DNA of 24,414 nt from an uncultured Lachnospiraceae bacterium (GCA_910587085.1 CAJUMC010000011.1:52224-76637); one strand, 5' to 3'; shown: positions 1-8,317, counted from the first letter of the stretch. Translations and numbers: made by a program. The notes: a model not told the origin generated them from the sequence alone.

Positions 1-514
1 GCTCCGGTTTCACGGTCGGCTCCGGCGTCGGCGTGGATGTCGGTTTTTGTTCTGGTTCCGCTGCATCCTCTTTTTCCGCTTTACTCTCTGCCTCCTCCTT
101 CTTCTTCCGAATCTTTTTCAGTTCCTCCTCAGCCTTCCTTTTCTGGTTTTCATCTGCATTATCTCCTGCCGCAACGGCCTGCTCTGCCTCCTCCAGCACT
201 TCTGCCGCCTTCTCCGGAGCTCCCATAGCAAGATAGACATCTGCAAGTCCGAGATATGCATCCGTACATTTCGGATCAATCTCGATCGCAGCGCGGTAAG
301 AGGCAACCGCCTGTTCATAATCTAATTCGCTGAGATATTTATCCCCGAGATCAAGCGCATCCTCAAGCTCCTGCGCCTCGCTTTTCTTCGGCAGAGAAAT
401 TGCCACCACCGCAACAATCACCGCAGTCACAAGCACAGCCACTGCCAGTGCAAGGCCCCAGGTACGGCGCGCCGAGCGGATAGAGATAATTTCTGTTTCC
501 TTTTCCTTTTTCAT
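1..514 (-). CDS. Membrane-anchored TPR protein with Pro-rich linker, C-terminus cut by window edge
   Basis: This frame stays open from an ATG at 514 to the left edge, about 171 residues, so the C-terminal head is outside the window. The ATG follows AGGGGGAAAAGT, an acceptable ribosome binding site. Visible in order are a short basic cytoplasmic tail with KETEIIS (T7), one hydrophobic helix at about residues 19-41 ending in LPKKS, a TPR (about 50-110) containing EIDPKCTDAYLGLA, a charged coiled coil (about 120-150), and the start of a TPEP-type extracellular linker. The positive-inside rule puts the TPR outside the cell. It is the fourth copy of a chassis shared with the genes ending at 652, 2834 and 22572. 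By analogy the missing part is an LRR or DUF6273 head. Its function is unknown; scaffold or ligand-sensing roles are guesses. Confidence 0.85.
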   Translation of the reverse strand, partial: MKKEKETEIISIRSARRTWGLALAVAVLVTAVIVAVVAISLPKKSEAQELEDALDLGDKYLSELDYEQAVASYRAAIEIDPKCTDAYLGLADVYLAMGAPEKAAEVLEEAEQAVAAGDNADENQKRKAEEELKKIRKKKEEAESKAEKEDAAEPEQKPTSTPTPEPTVKPE

Positions 515-651
515 ACTTTTCCCCCTGTCCTTTGTAGTTCTGCATAGATACTAAAATCAGATTGATAAATAGAACTTTTATTATTGTATTTAAATAGTTA
601 TATATATTTAATATTTATTGATCAATTAATATATTTCATTAATTTTTTATT
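515..651 (-). promoter_or_regulatory. AT-rich spacer, candidate promoter region for the partial TPR gene
   Basis: This 137-nt gap is almost entirely A/T, in contrast to the GC-balanced coding sequence on both sides. On the minus strand it contains a TTTTAGTAT stretch near the downstream gene, a pattern also present as TTTTTAGTAT upstream of the gene starting at 5311. No GC-rich hairpin with a T run marks a terminator for the gene ending at 652. A promoter is plausible, but I cannot fix -35 and -10 boxes in sequence this AT-rich. Confidence 0.35.
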
Positions 652-2622
652 TTAACGTCTTGTATCCCTGACCTCAATTCCCGGAAGCAGCTTTCTTACC
701 TGTTCCAGCATTCTGCTGCCGGTATCATCCTCCGGGGCATAGTATTCCGACGGAATAATAACCGTTTTCAGCTTTTTCAGGCTTTTCAGAGGCGTCAGAT
801 CGCAGTCCGCCGGCAGCTCTAATTCCAGTATTTCAATATTCAGGGAAGAAATCGGAGAAATATCATGGCAGTCCGGAGCCAGCAAATCCAGCTTTGTCAG
901 ATTATCCAGCGCCCCGATCCCCTCAATGCTGGTAAGCGGAGTCACTTCAAACGTCTCCCGATCCCAGCATCTGCCGTGCAGCCGGAGTTCCTTCAGCGTT
1001 TTCATCCGGCAGATAACCGAAAACATCTCATCATCACAGCTGATTTCCAGATTCTCCAGTTTAAGTTCCGGCAGTATTTGATAATTGATTTCCCTAATAT
1101 TACCCAGACCCATGCGGCGCAGTTCCGGCAAATCACGGAATATCTCCAGATCAACCGCTTCCACGCCGCTCAGGCCGATATAATTCAGCTTCCGCAGCCC
1201 TCCCAACGGCTTTGCGGAAACTAACTGCCGATTATCTGCAATATTTACAGCGGTCAGTTCAATCAGCATGGCAAACGGCGAGATATCCTCGATACGGTTG
1301 TACATTACATCTATCGACTTCAACGCGGACAGTCCGGAAAGCGCGGAAATATCGCTTAAACCGTCATTGACCAGCGCAAGTCTCTCCAGCCGCAGCAGGC
1401 AGTCGATAGTATCGGTATTCGCAAGCGCGGAAATATCCATGGCTTCCTGATAATTTATTTCCAGCTGCTTCAGCCCCGTAAAATGCTCCAGATCTTCCAG
1501 TGTGCGGATCTTTCCGGTTACTGACCCTTCCTGCCCGTCGCTGAGCCAGAACCAGTCGTCGGAACATGACCAGTAATACCTTTCTCCCGGTTTTCCAATT
1601 ATATCCGCCCAGATATGGATTTCCTCGATTTCCTTTACATCATTATAGCGGATATCTCCCGTTGCTTTTCCAAGGTAATCGCGGATCAGACGCTCAAATT
1701 CGGCATCCTTCCACTCGATCACATAATCCTCCCGGTATTCGACCCGGCTGGCCTCCACGATTCCAAGCTTGCGCCCGATAATCTCGTTCCCCGTCTCTCG
1801 GTAAACGCGCTCCAGAAGCTCCAGTGCGCGCTCATGGAAACCTTCCGCCTCAAAGGCTTCTGCAATCGCAATATATCCCTCTGTTTTTGATTTTTCTATA
1901 CCTTTTAAAATAGAATTAAAATTTTTATTTCCGATATTTTTTATCCCGTCTTTTATTAATTCTGCGGCCGCTGTATTTTTTTCCAGATGCAGGTATGCGT
2001 CCGCGCCGCCGAAATATGCCGTCATCCGATCCGGCGCCATTTCCAGCAATTCCGTAAATTCCCGGATTGCGCTGTCGTATTCAGCTGCAAACAGATGTTG
2101 TTCTGCAAGGGAAAGCCTCTGCGCCGCCGCTTCCTCCTCCTGCTGCTTCCGAAGCGCTTCCATTTCCTCCTCCTTCTGCCGTACCAGAGCTTCCAGCTCC
2201 TCCATTTTTCTGCGCAGACGTTCCAGCTCCGCCGAGACATCCTCCCCCGCCGACTGCCTGTCCGCAAGCATTTTCTCCGCCCGGGCAAGCGTTTTCTCCG
2301 CTTCTTTATAATCGCCCATCGCAAGATAACTTTCTGCAAGCCCAAAGTATGCGTCAATGCATTTCGGATCGATTTCGATTGCCAGCTGCCAGGAAGCAAT
2401 CGCCTGCTCATAATTCAGCTCGCTCAGATATTTCTCACCGAACTCCAGCGCCTCTTCGAGACGCTCCGCGCTGCTTTTGTGCGGCAGAATAAGGATAAGC
2501 GCTGCTGCAAGCGCCGTTACAAGAAAAACTGCCGCCGTGGCAATGATCCATCCGCGTGGGCGAGCGGAACGGGCAGATCGGATTTTAGTGCTTTGCGGAT
2601 CGTTATGCTGCTGTTCAGACAT
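652..2622 (-). CDS. Membrane-anchored TPR and leucine-rich-repeat surface protein
   Basis: A 656-residue protein. The ATG at 2622 follows AAAGGAG with 9-nt spacing. In order it has a basic cytoplasmic tail with STKIRS (T12), a membrane helix at about 24-46, a TPR (about 62-125) containing YEQAIASWQLAIEIDPKC, a strongly charged coiled coil (about 125-170), a second TPR-like block (about 170-285), and LRRs (about 305-640). The LRR part opens with a typical cap (EWKDAEFERLIRDYLGK) and shows repeated L-x-x-L-x-L strands with ISxL/ISPx turns. Topology is probably N-in, with repeats outside. There is no Pro-rich stalk and no DUF6273 head, unlike its relatives. LRRs and TPRs bind proteins, so an adhesion or sensing role is likely, but no partner can be named. 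It sits behind an AT-rich spacer and so may be transcribed separately. Confidence 0.88.
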   Translation of the reverse strand: MSEQQHNDPQSTKIRSARSARPRGWIIATAAVFLVTALAAALILILPHKSSAERLEEALEFGEKYLSELNYEQAIASWQLAIEIDPKCIDAYFGLAESYLAMGDYKEAEKTLARAEKMLADRQSAGEDVSAELERLRRKMEELEALVRQKEEEMEALRKQQEEEAAAQRLSLAEQHLFAAEYDSAIREFTELLEMAPDRMTAYFGGADAYLHLEKNTAAAELIKDGIKNIGNKNFNSILKGIEKSKTEGYIAIAEAFEAEGFHERALELLERVYRETGNEIIGRKLGIVEASRVEYREDYVIEWKDAEFERLIRDYLGKATGDIRYNDVKEIEEIHIWADIIGKPGERYYWSCSDDWFWLSDGQEGSVTGKIRTLEDLEHFTGLKQLEINYQEAMDISALANTDTIDCLLRLERLALVNDGLSDISALSGLSALKSIDVMYNRIEDISPFAMLIELTAVNIADNRQLVSAKPLGGLRKLNYIGLSGVEAVDLEIFRDLPELRRMGLGNIREINYQILPELKLENLEISCDDEMFSVICRMKTLKELRLHGRCWDRETFEVTPLTSIEGIGALDNLTKLDLLAPDCHDISPISSLNIEILELELPADCDLTPLKSLKKLKTVIIPSEYYAPEDDTGSRMLEQVRKLLPGIEVRDTRR

Positions 2623-2833
2623 GGGAAACAGCTCCTTTCTGGGATGGTTTTCTTTAAGAATATTAAATAAATATATAAAAAATATTATTTTAATAATGAT
2701 GTTTTAAAAGCTAATCGTATTTTCTGGCCTTTCAAATTGTCGGACAAATGACTAATACGCTAGCAGGATACTCCACCGGCGTCGAGTCACAGTTCTGCTA
2801 TACAAGATACCGGACACGCAAATACACCCAAAA
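2623..2833 (-). promoter_or_regulatory. Intergenic spacer with AT-rich candidate promoter
   Basis: The 211-nt gap has two halves. The part next to the stop at 2834 is GC-balanced and shows no coding sign. The part next to the start at 2622 is very AT-rich, with ATTATTAAAATAAT and TATTTAATATTC on the minus strand. A promoter for the gene starting at 2622 is likely, but its boxes cannot be placed with confidence. I see no terminator hairpin. Confidence 0.35.
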
Positions 2834-5311
2834 TTAGTGTTCTAAAGTAAGCCACAAAGCAGGACGCACAAAATTGTAATTCATATCCACCCAATGTCCC
2901 CAGTAATCAACAGAGCCAGCCGCGATAGCCGCATTATCACTATAACTACCTGGTGATCGTAACCACCAACAGTATGCTTCACCTTCATATAACTTTCCTC
3001 CCTGTGCTTTTGCATATTCCGTTACTTGAGTAATACGCGCAGGGTCTCCCATATCCGGATCAGGATTAAAGTAAGTCGTTGCTTCTCCAATACTAAGCAG
3101 AAACACTTTATCCTTTGTATCGTTTCCACCAAATATATTCCAACTTATTGTATATCCATTATCCTTTTCTACTATATTATCCTCATTTTTGATATTCATT
3201 GTCACTATAACTTCCTGCTCTCCCTCATCGAACGCCGCTCTGCAAAATTCATTATTCAGCCAGTTTCGCAGCGTGCAGGCCTCCCAAGTGATATCCACCC
3301 GTTCTTCGTTGTACCTTTTACAGTCCAGTGCATACTTGCTCAGCAGCAGCATCTTCCCATCCTTCTTATCCAGCACCAGCCATTCGACTGGCTCCGCCCC
3401 GTTTGATGCATCATTGTCCTGCTCATACCTGCCGAAAATCACCGTATCACCAATCTCGGCTTTTTCCAATTCAACCGTTTTTCCAGAAAAACTGACTCGC
3501 TTATCGGAGGTTTTCTGTGGAACCGGGGTCGGCGTTGGTGTTCGTTCCGGGGACGCAGATGCTTCCAGTTTCCCCGCCTGTTCCGCATCGAGCCATAAGG
3601 CAGGCCGCACAACCAGCTCACGGCTTACATAACCTCCGCCGAATTCAATGCTGCCGCTGAAATCCACATAAGCAGCAAAAAAACGGTAACTGCCCGATGA
3701 TCTCAGCCACCACCAGCCGTTTCCATAATATTCCTCCGTGTCATTCACCCATCCGCCCCTTGCTTCTGCATACCTTGTTAATATTGTTCTGCGTGCCGGA
3801 TCAGACTCAATCAGAACTGGACTGAAATAAGAGGTTGCCTCTTCGACGCTAAGCAGAAAAATCTTATCCTCTATACCACCGTTATTCTCAGTACTATCCT
3901 CCGAAGTGCTTTCGTTCTTAATATATGTAAACTCTATGGCTTCACGCTCCACTCCGCTAAATGCTGTCCCGTAAAATTCAGTGTTCAGCCAGCTGCGCAG
4001 CGTACAAGTTTTCCATGTAACATCCTTATCTTCCGCATTATATGATTTTGCGTCCAGCGCATACTTGCTCAGCAGCAGCACCTTTCCGTCCTTTTTATCC
4101 AACACAAACCATTCAACTGGCTCCGCCCCGTTTGACAAATCATTGTCCTGCTCATACCTGCCGAAAATCACCGTATCGCCAATTTCTGCTTTATTCAGCT
4201 CCACCGTTTTTCCGGAAAAGCTGACTCTGCTTTCTTCTGTCTGTTCGGGAGTTGGAGCCGGCGTTGGCAGCGGCACCGCAGTTGGTGTCGGAGCTTGAGT
4301 CGGTTCCGGTGTCGGAGTTGGGATCGGTTCCAGCGTCGGCGTCGCCTCTGGTGCCGTGGTAGGCTCCGGCGTCGGCACAACTCTTACTCCGTCCACCATA
4401 AGCTCCTTCAGTGCGGGCAGCCCGAACAACACATCCAAGTCAACCCCTTCACTGCTGTTCACTGAAAGCTTCTCCAGAACGCTCAAGCCGGAAAGCACAC
4501 TGAGATCACGGAGAGGATTTCCGTCCAAATACAGAGTTTTCAGCTCCGTTAGTGCGGCCAGCACGCGAATATCAGATATCCTGTTATTTCGAAGATCCAG
4601 TGCATTCAACTGCGGCATAGCTCTCAATGCTTCAATATTCCAGATACCCTTCCCTGAAAGATCCAATTCCGTTATTCCCTCAACATCCTTCTCTGTAATC
4701 ACCCGGCCGATAATTCCCATCCTCTCACGCATTGCCTGCTCCAGAGCGGCATCCTGCCAGTTGATCACACCAAGTACTGGCGTCAGTGTAGGTTCCGGGA
4801 TTTTGACTACCTCTGTTGGGGATGCCGTCGGCTCCGGTGCAACAGTCGGCAGATCTGCATCCGCCGTTCTCTTTTCCGCCTCCTCCTTCTTTTCCCGGAT
4901 ACGTCTCAGCTCTTCCTCCGCCTTTCTTTTCTCCTCCTCATCCGCATCGCTTCCCGCCACGACAGCCTGCTCCGCCTGCCGCAGCACCTTCACCGCTTCC
5001 TCCGACTCGCCCATTGCGAGATAGGTATCCGCAAGTCCTATATATGCGTCTGCACATTTCGGATCAATTTCAATTGCCGCCCGGTAGGAGGCAATTGCCT
5101 GCTCATAATTCAGCTCGCTTAAATATTTCTCACCGAGTTCAAGCGCCTCCGCCAACTCCTGCGCTCCGCTTCTCTTCGGCAGGGTGATGACTGCCACCGC
5201 GGCAATCACCGCGATCAGAATCGCCGCAAGAGTCAGCACCAGCCCCCGGATGCGGCGTGCGGGACGGGCGGAGACAATTCGTGTTTCCTGATCTTTTTTG
5301 TGTTTTTCCAT
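2834..5311 (-). CDS. Membrane-anchored TPR-LRR protein with two tandem DUF6273 domains
   Basis: An 825-residue protein. In order: a basic tail with QETRIVS (T10), a membrane helix (about 22-44), a TPR (about 57-118), a charged coiled coil (about 122-150), a short Pro-rich stretch, LRRs (about 205-310; LDLSGKGIWNIEAL, LDLRNNRISDI), a TPEP linker (about 313-357), DUF6273 copy 1 (about 365-575), another Pro linker, and DUF6273 copy 2 (about 606-825). Both DUF6273 copies show the family pattern: GDTVIFGRYEQDND, a W-(F/L)-VLDKKDGK strand, LLSKYALD, TLR-WLN, KIFLLS or KVFLLS, WWLRS and a terminal VRPALWL. The ATG has only a weak site (GAAGGG, about 11 nt away). Most of the protein should lie outside the cell. 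DUF6273 has no function I can name; a ligand- or carbohydrate-binding role is speculation. Confidence 0.9.
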   Translation of the reverse strand: MEKHKKDQETRIVSARPARRIRGLVLTLAAILIAVIAAVAVITLPKRSGAQELAEALELGEKYLSELNYEQAIASYRAAIEIDPKCADAYIGLADTYLAMGESEEAVKVLRQAEQAVVAGSDADEEEKRKAEEELRRIREKKEEAEKRTADADLPTVAPEPTASPTEVVKIPEPTLTPVLGVINWQDAALEQAMRERMGIIGRVITEKDVEGITELDLSGKGIWNIEALRAMPQLNALDLRNNRISDIRVLAALTELKTLYLDGNPLRDLSVLSGLSVLEKLSVNSSEGVDLDVLFGLPALKELMVDGVRVVPTPEPTTAPEATPTLEPIPTPTPEPTQAPTPTAVPLPTPAPTPEQTEESRVSFSGKTVELNKAEIGDTVIFGRYEQDNDLSNGAEPVEWFVLDKKDGKVLLLSKYALDAKSYNAEDKDVTWKTCTLRSWLNTEFYGTAFSGVEREAIEFTYIKNESTSEDSTENNGGIEDKIFLLSVEEATSYFSPVLIESDPARRTILTRYAEARGGWVNDTEEYYGNGWWWLRSSGSYRFFAAYVDFSGSIEFGGGYVSRELVVRPALWLDAEQAGKLEASASPERTPTPTPVPQKTSDKRVSFSGKTVELEKAEIGDTVIFGRYEQDNDASNGAEPVEWLVLDKKDGKMLLLSKYALDCKRYNEERVDITWEACTLRNWLNNEFCRAAFDEGEQEVIVTMNIKNEDNIVEKDNGYTISWNIFGGNDTKDKVFLLSIGEATTYFNPDPDMGDPARITQVTEYAKAQGGKLYEGEAYCWWLRSPGSYSDNAAIAAGSVDYWGHWVDMNYNFVRPALWLTLEH

Positions 5312-5374
5312 GCTGTTTTATCCCTTCTTTATCTTTTTAATATTCTTATACTAAAAATATAAATAATTTTTATG

Positions 5375-5629
5375 TTAATATTTCTTTCTATATATGTATA
5401 TCCTCAATGTTTCGTTTATTGAAATCACCGAATTACTCTTTTGTTCAATTAACCACAAAATAACTTCTCTGAAATCTTCATACATCATCTGAGCATACCA
5501 GTTTTTCCGCATTACCGGATAACCCGTATATGAAGCAACAATTATCATCATGATTGCTGGTATAACGACGCCAACGATAACCGCACGATTCCCGTTGCGA
5601 CATAACAGTCCTTACTGTAATTTCTTCAT
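5375..5629 (-). pseudogene. Small decayed membrane-protein ORF with in-frame stop after codon 5
   Basis: An ATG at 5629 reads MKKLQ and meets TAA at 5614-5612. The same frame then stays open for 78 codons to TAA at 5377-5375. The read-on product starts with basic residues (CRNGNR), has a hydrophobic run AVIVGVVIPAIMMIIVASY, then an amphipathic charged part (YEDFREVILWLIEQ). Such a basic-helix-charged layout is unlikely by chance, though the region is AT-rich. A GGAGGG lies 14 nt before the ATG, rather far for efficient initiation. It could be a one-base nonsense mutant (CAA or GAA to TAA), a gene using a non-ATG start after the stop, or noise. It lies between the small membrane protein and the TPR-LRR-DUF6273 gene. 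I recognise no family. Confidence 0.35.
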
Positions 5630-5683
5630 GCAATCAGCTTTTCCCTCCGCTTTATTCCAAAAAGCCCCCTCCTTTGCGAATTT

Positions 5684-5815
5684 CTACTCCCCTCCCAGCT
5701 TCCTCAGCCGTTTCCTTCTCTGCCGAGGAAACACTGCAATACAGATAACCACAAGGAGCAGGCACAGACCTGCCCCGCCGATTCCTCCGTAAAACATGAG
5801 TTCTCCTGCTGTCAT
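5684..5815 (-). CDS. Small single-pass membrane protein, 43 residues, behind the kinase
   Basis: A short gene beginning at an ATG whose AAGGAGG lies 9 nt upstream, which favours this start over the ATG at 5824 that abuts the site. The product begins MTAGELMFYGGIGGAG, continues with a hydrophobic segment (LCLLLVVICIAVF, about residues 17-29) and ends in a basic tail RQRRKRLRKLGGE. The positive-inside rule suggests N-out, C-in. It starts 36 nt after the kinase stop, so it is probably co-transcribed with it. Small one-helix proteins with this MTAGE-type opening seem familiar from clostridial kinase loci, but I cannot name a family. A role as kinase or pilus accessory subunit is inference from position only. 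Confidence 0.7.
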   Translation of the reverse strand: MTAGELMFYGGIGGAGLCLLLVVICIAVFPRQRRKRLRKLGGE

Positions 5816-5851
5816 TTCTTCCATCCTCCTTTTCCTTTCTGCTCCCCTGCG

Positions 5852-8266
5852 CTACGGTTCCTCTTCCAGCCAGCCGCCTTCCAGAACCTGCTGATACGCG
5901 CTGTCCAGCAGAAGCAGCTCGGCATCCGTCCGGTTGTTCTTCAGCTGATCCGCTGCCAGCTCCTTAGCCTGCTCATAATACCCGGCAAACACACGGTAAT
6001 CGCGTTTTTCACCGTCCAGCTGCTTCTGCCTGTCGATTTCCAGAAACGCCAGCCGCATCCAGGTCACATAGCGCTCCGGGTAAGCTTCCGCCATTTTCTG
6101 CCCCCATGCAGACGCCTCATCAAGCTCTCCAAGCTGCTGATTCAAAACAATCAGATTGCTGAAAGTCATATCGTTATCCCAATGGCTGTCCACGATTTGC
6201 CCAAGCACGCGGATCGCGTCGCGGAACCAGGAAGCCTGCCCGGTCTGCTCCCCGAGCAGGAGATAATCCTGCACCAGCGCTTCATAAATCAGAGGGCGGT
6301 ACGCAGTCGGAAGTTCCCCGGCCGCCCTGGCCAGCCATGCGGCATCCTCCGCGAGCGCTTCCTGCGTCCCGATGCTCCGGAAGGCTTTGCTTGCCATAAT
6401 ATAGGCGCGCTGCTTCAGGTAATCATCCTGTGCAGCGGAAAGTACCTGAGCGAAGCAATCGACCGCCTCCCGCAGCTCGCCGGCATCCCGCGCAAGCTCT
6501 CCCTGCACCATATAAATATCCGCCTGTCCCATGCCGGCCGCAATGGCCTGCTCCAGTGTTTCCCGGGCGCTGTCCGCCCGTCCGATATACACAAGTGAAA
6601 TAGCATAATCCCGGTAGACCTCCGGATTATCCGCGCGCAGCCTTATGGACTGGCCGTAATACCGGCATGCATCCGTGTAGTTTTCCTGACGGAAATAACA
6701 TTCCGCCGCGAGATAATACAGATTGCCGAGTTCTGCATCATGTCCCTCAAAACGCCGGCCCAGAAAATCCTCCATATAGCGGAGCGCGGCATCATCCCCC
6801 TCTGTCCCGTGCAGGTAGCAGGCCCGGGCATAATAAGCTCTCACATCATCCGGAAACAAGGCTACCGCCTCATCATAGAGCTGGTCAAACGGTTCCGCCG
6901 CAGCATTCCCGTCCAGCATATCTTCCATCTGACCGATAAGCTGCTCATAATGCTCCTGTTTTTCCTCCGCCATTTTCTGCCGGCCGAACACTGCGCACAG
7001 CACGGAAAAGGCTAGGGCGCAGAGCAGCCCGGCAAAAATAAGATTCTGCCGCAGAATAAGTCTGCGGTAGCTGCGATCCTTTTTATGCACCTGAAGCAAA
7101 GCTTTCCGCAGCTCAGCCGCATCGGTATAGCGCCGGGCCGGCTCCGCCGCCACGGATTTGGATAGGATGGCAGCAAACCCGTCCGAAACATCCAGGGAAA
7201 GCTCCTTCCCCGGTTTCAGAAGACTTCCGGTCAGCAACGCGTACAAGGTTGCACCAAGGGAATAAATATCCGAGCTGCATTCAATTTTCTGCGAAGCAGC
7301 AGGCCGGTATACGGAAGCTTCTCTGCGGTCAGGGCCAGGATTTTCCCGCTCTAATCCAACCGTAATATCCAAATTTCCCCAATCCTCTTTCCGGCTTTCC
7401 TTCCCGGATTTTTCCGCGCCTGACGCAGCTTTTTTGTTCTGCGCATCCGCAATGCCGTTCTGTTCCGCATCGGGTATTTTGATCGAAGGCATTTCTTCCG
7501 GAAGAAGAGTCACCGTTGTCTCTTCCAGGGCGGCACACAGCAGTTCGGTCTGCTCATTTTGATCACTGCCGTTCAGTAGCATGGTTTCTCCGCCCTGCCC
7601 GGCGTCGGAGTGCAGTACGGTTTCTTCGTTCCGGTCATATTTTCTGCTCGTGCTGTCAAAATTTTCTGCTGCCCGGCTTGGTTTTCGTGCCGTCTGTCCC
7701 TGATACCGCCGCTTCATCTCCTCAAAAGCCGCGATCTGCTCCGGTGACGAGTAGCCGGGCGTATAGCCGAGCGTCTGCACACCGCCGTTCTCGAACATGC
7801 CGGAAATATTGAAATCAATCAGGAAGACCTTCTCCTCCGGCGTCAGCATAATATTGTCCGGCTTAATGTCCCCATGAACAATCGGCGGAGTTTGGGAGTG
7901 CAGATAGGCCAGTGCTTCCGAGAGCTGGCCAGCGATTTTGAGCACCTCCTCTTCCGTAAAACGGCGTCCCTCCCTGAGCAGCTGCTCCAGCGACTTGCCC
8001 GGGATATAATCCATTACTGTAAAGACGCCCTCGGGGCATTCGATAAAATCAAGCACCTGGGGCAGACAGGAGTGCCGCAGGTTTTTCAGAATATCCACTT
8101 CGGTACGTTTTTCCAGAAGGCTTGCGGAGCCTCCCTTCAGCCTTTTGAGTACCACCATTTTCTTCAGCCGCCGGTGCATGGCGCGGTAAACCACGCCGCC
8201 GCCCCCCGCACCGATCTGCTCATATATCTCATAAGTTTCCGTCAGCTCCGCCGGATAGTTCATCAT
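5852..8266 (-). CDS. Transmembrane Hanks-type Ser/Thr protein kinase with extracellular TPR domain
   Basis: The open frame begins at 8290, but ATG codons at 8266 and 8263 sit 5 and 8 nt behind AGGGAGG and are the likely start. Numbering from 8290, it has a Gly loop GAGGGGVVY (27-35), the ATP lysine in VVLKR (K49), helix-C E64, catalytic HGDIKPDN (139-146), Mg-binding DFN (159-161, where most kinases have DFG), SSPEQ (181-185), an insertion of about 150 residues, SDIYSLGATLY (340-350), a membrane helix (about 411-434) and a C-terminal region of TPR-like helices to the end (about 812). The kinase should be cytoplasmic and the TPRs outside, as in PrkC/PknB topology but with TPR instead of PASTA repeats. 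Lys, Glu and both Asp residues are kept, so activity is expected. PP2C and FHA genes lie upstream in the same direction. Likely substrates are the FHA protein and neighbouring membrane proteins (inferred). Confidence 0.93.
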   Translation of the reverse strand: MMNYPAELTETYEIYEQIGAGGGGVVYRAMHRRLKKMVVLKRLKGGSASLLEKRTEVDILKNLRHSCLPQVLDFIECPEGVFTVMDYIPGKSLEQLLREGRRFTEEEVLKIAGQLSEALAYLHSQTPPIVHGDIKPDNIMLTPEEKVFLIDFNISGMFENGGVQTLGYTPGYSSPEQIAAFEEMKRRYQGQTARKPSRAAENFDSTSRKYDRNEETVLHSDAGQGGETMLLNGSDQNEQTELLCAALEETTVTLLPEEMPSIKIPDAEQNGIADAQNKKAASGAEKSGKESRKEDWGNLDITVGLERENPGPDRREASVYRPAASQKIECSSDIYSLGATLYALLTGSLLKPGKELSLDVSDGFAAILSKSVAAEPARRYTDAAELRKALLQVHKKDRSYRRLILRQNLIFAGLLCALAFSVLCAVFGRQKMAEEKQEHYEQLIGQMEDMLDGNAAAEPFDQLYDEAVALFPDDVRAYYARACYLHGTEGDDAALRYMEDFLGRRFEGHDAELGNLYYLAAECYFRQENYTDACRYYGQSIRLRADNPEVYRDYAISLVYIGRADSARETLEQAIAAGMGQADIYMVQGELARDAGELREAVDCFAQVLSAAQDDYLKQRAYIMASKAFRSIGTQEALAEDAAWLARAAGELPTAYRPLIYEALVQDYLLLGEQTGQASWFRDAIRVLGQIVDSHWDNDMTFSNLIVLNQQLGELDEASAWGQKMAEAYPERYVTWMRLAFLEIDRQKQLDGEKRDYRVFAGYYEQAKELAADQLKNNRTDAELLLLDSAYQQVLEGGWLEEEP

Positions 8267-8317
8267 TTCTTCCTCCCTGTTTTGCAGCATTTTCCCGGAT
8301 GCTTTTCCCGCCTTCCT

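Noticed and set aside
2837..4219. Diversity-generating retroelement target domain
   Set aside because: The DUF6273 ends look lectin-like, but there is no reverse transcriptase, no template repeat and no adenine-specific variation visible in this window.
5852..8266. Pseudokinase because of DFN instead of DFG
   Set aside because: K49, E64, D141, K143, N146 and D159 are all present, so the phosphotransfer residues are intact. The changes are better read as a subfamily feature.
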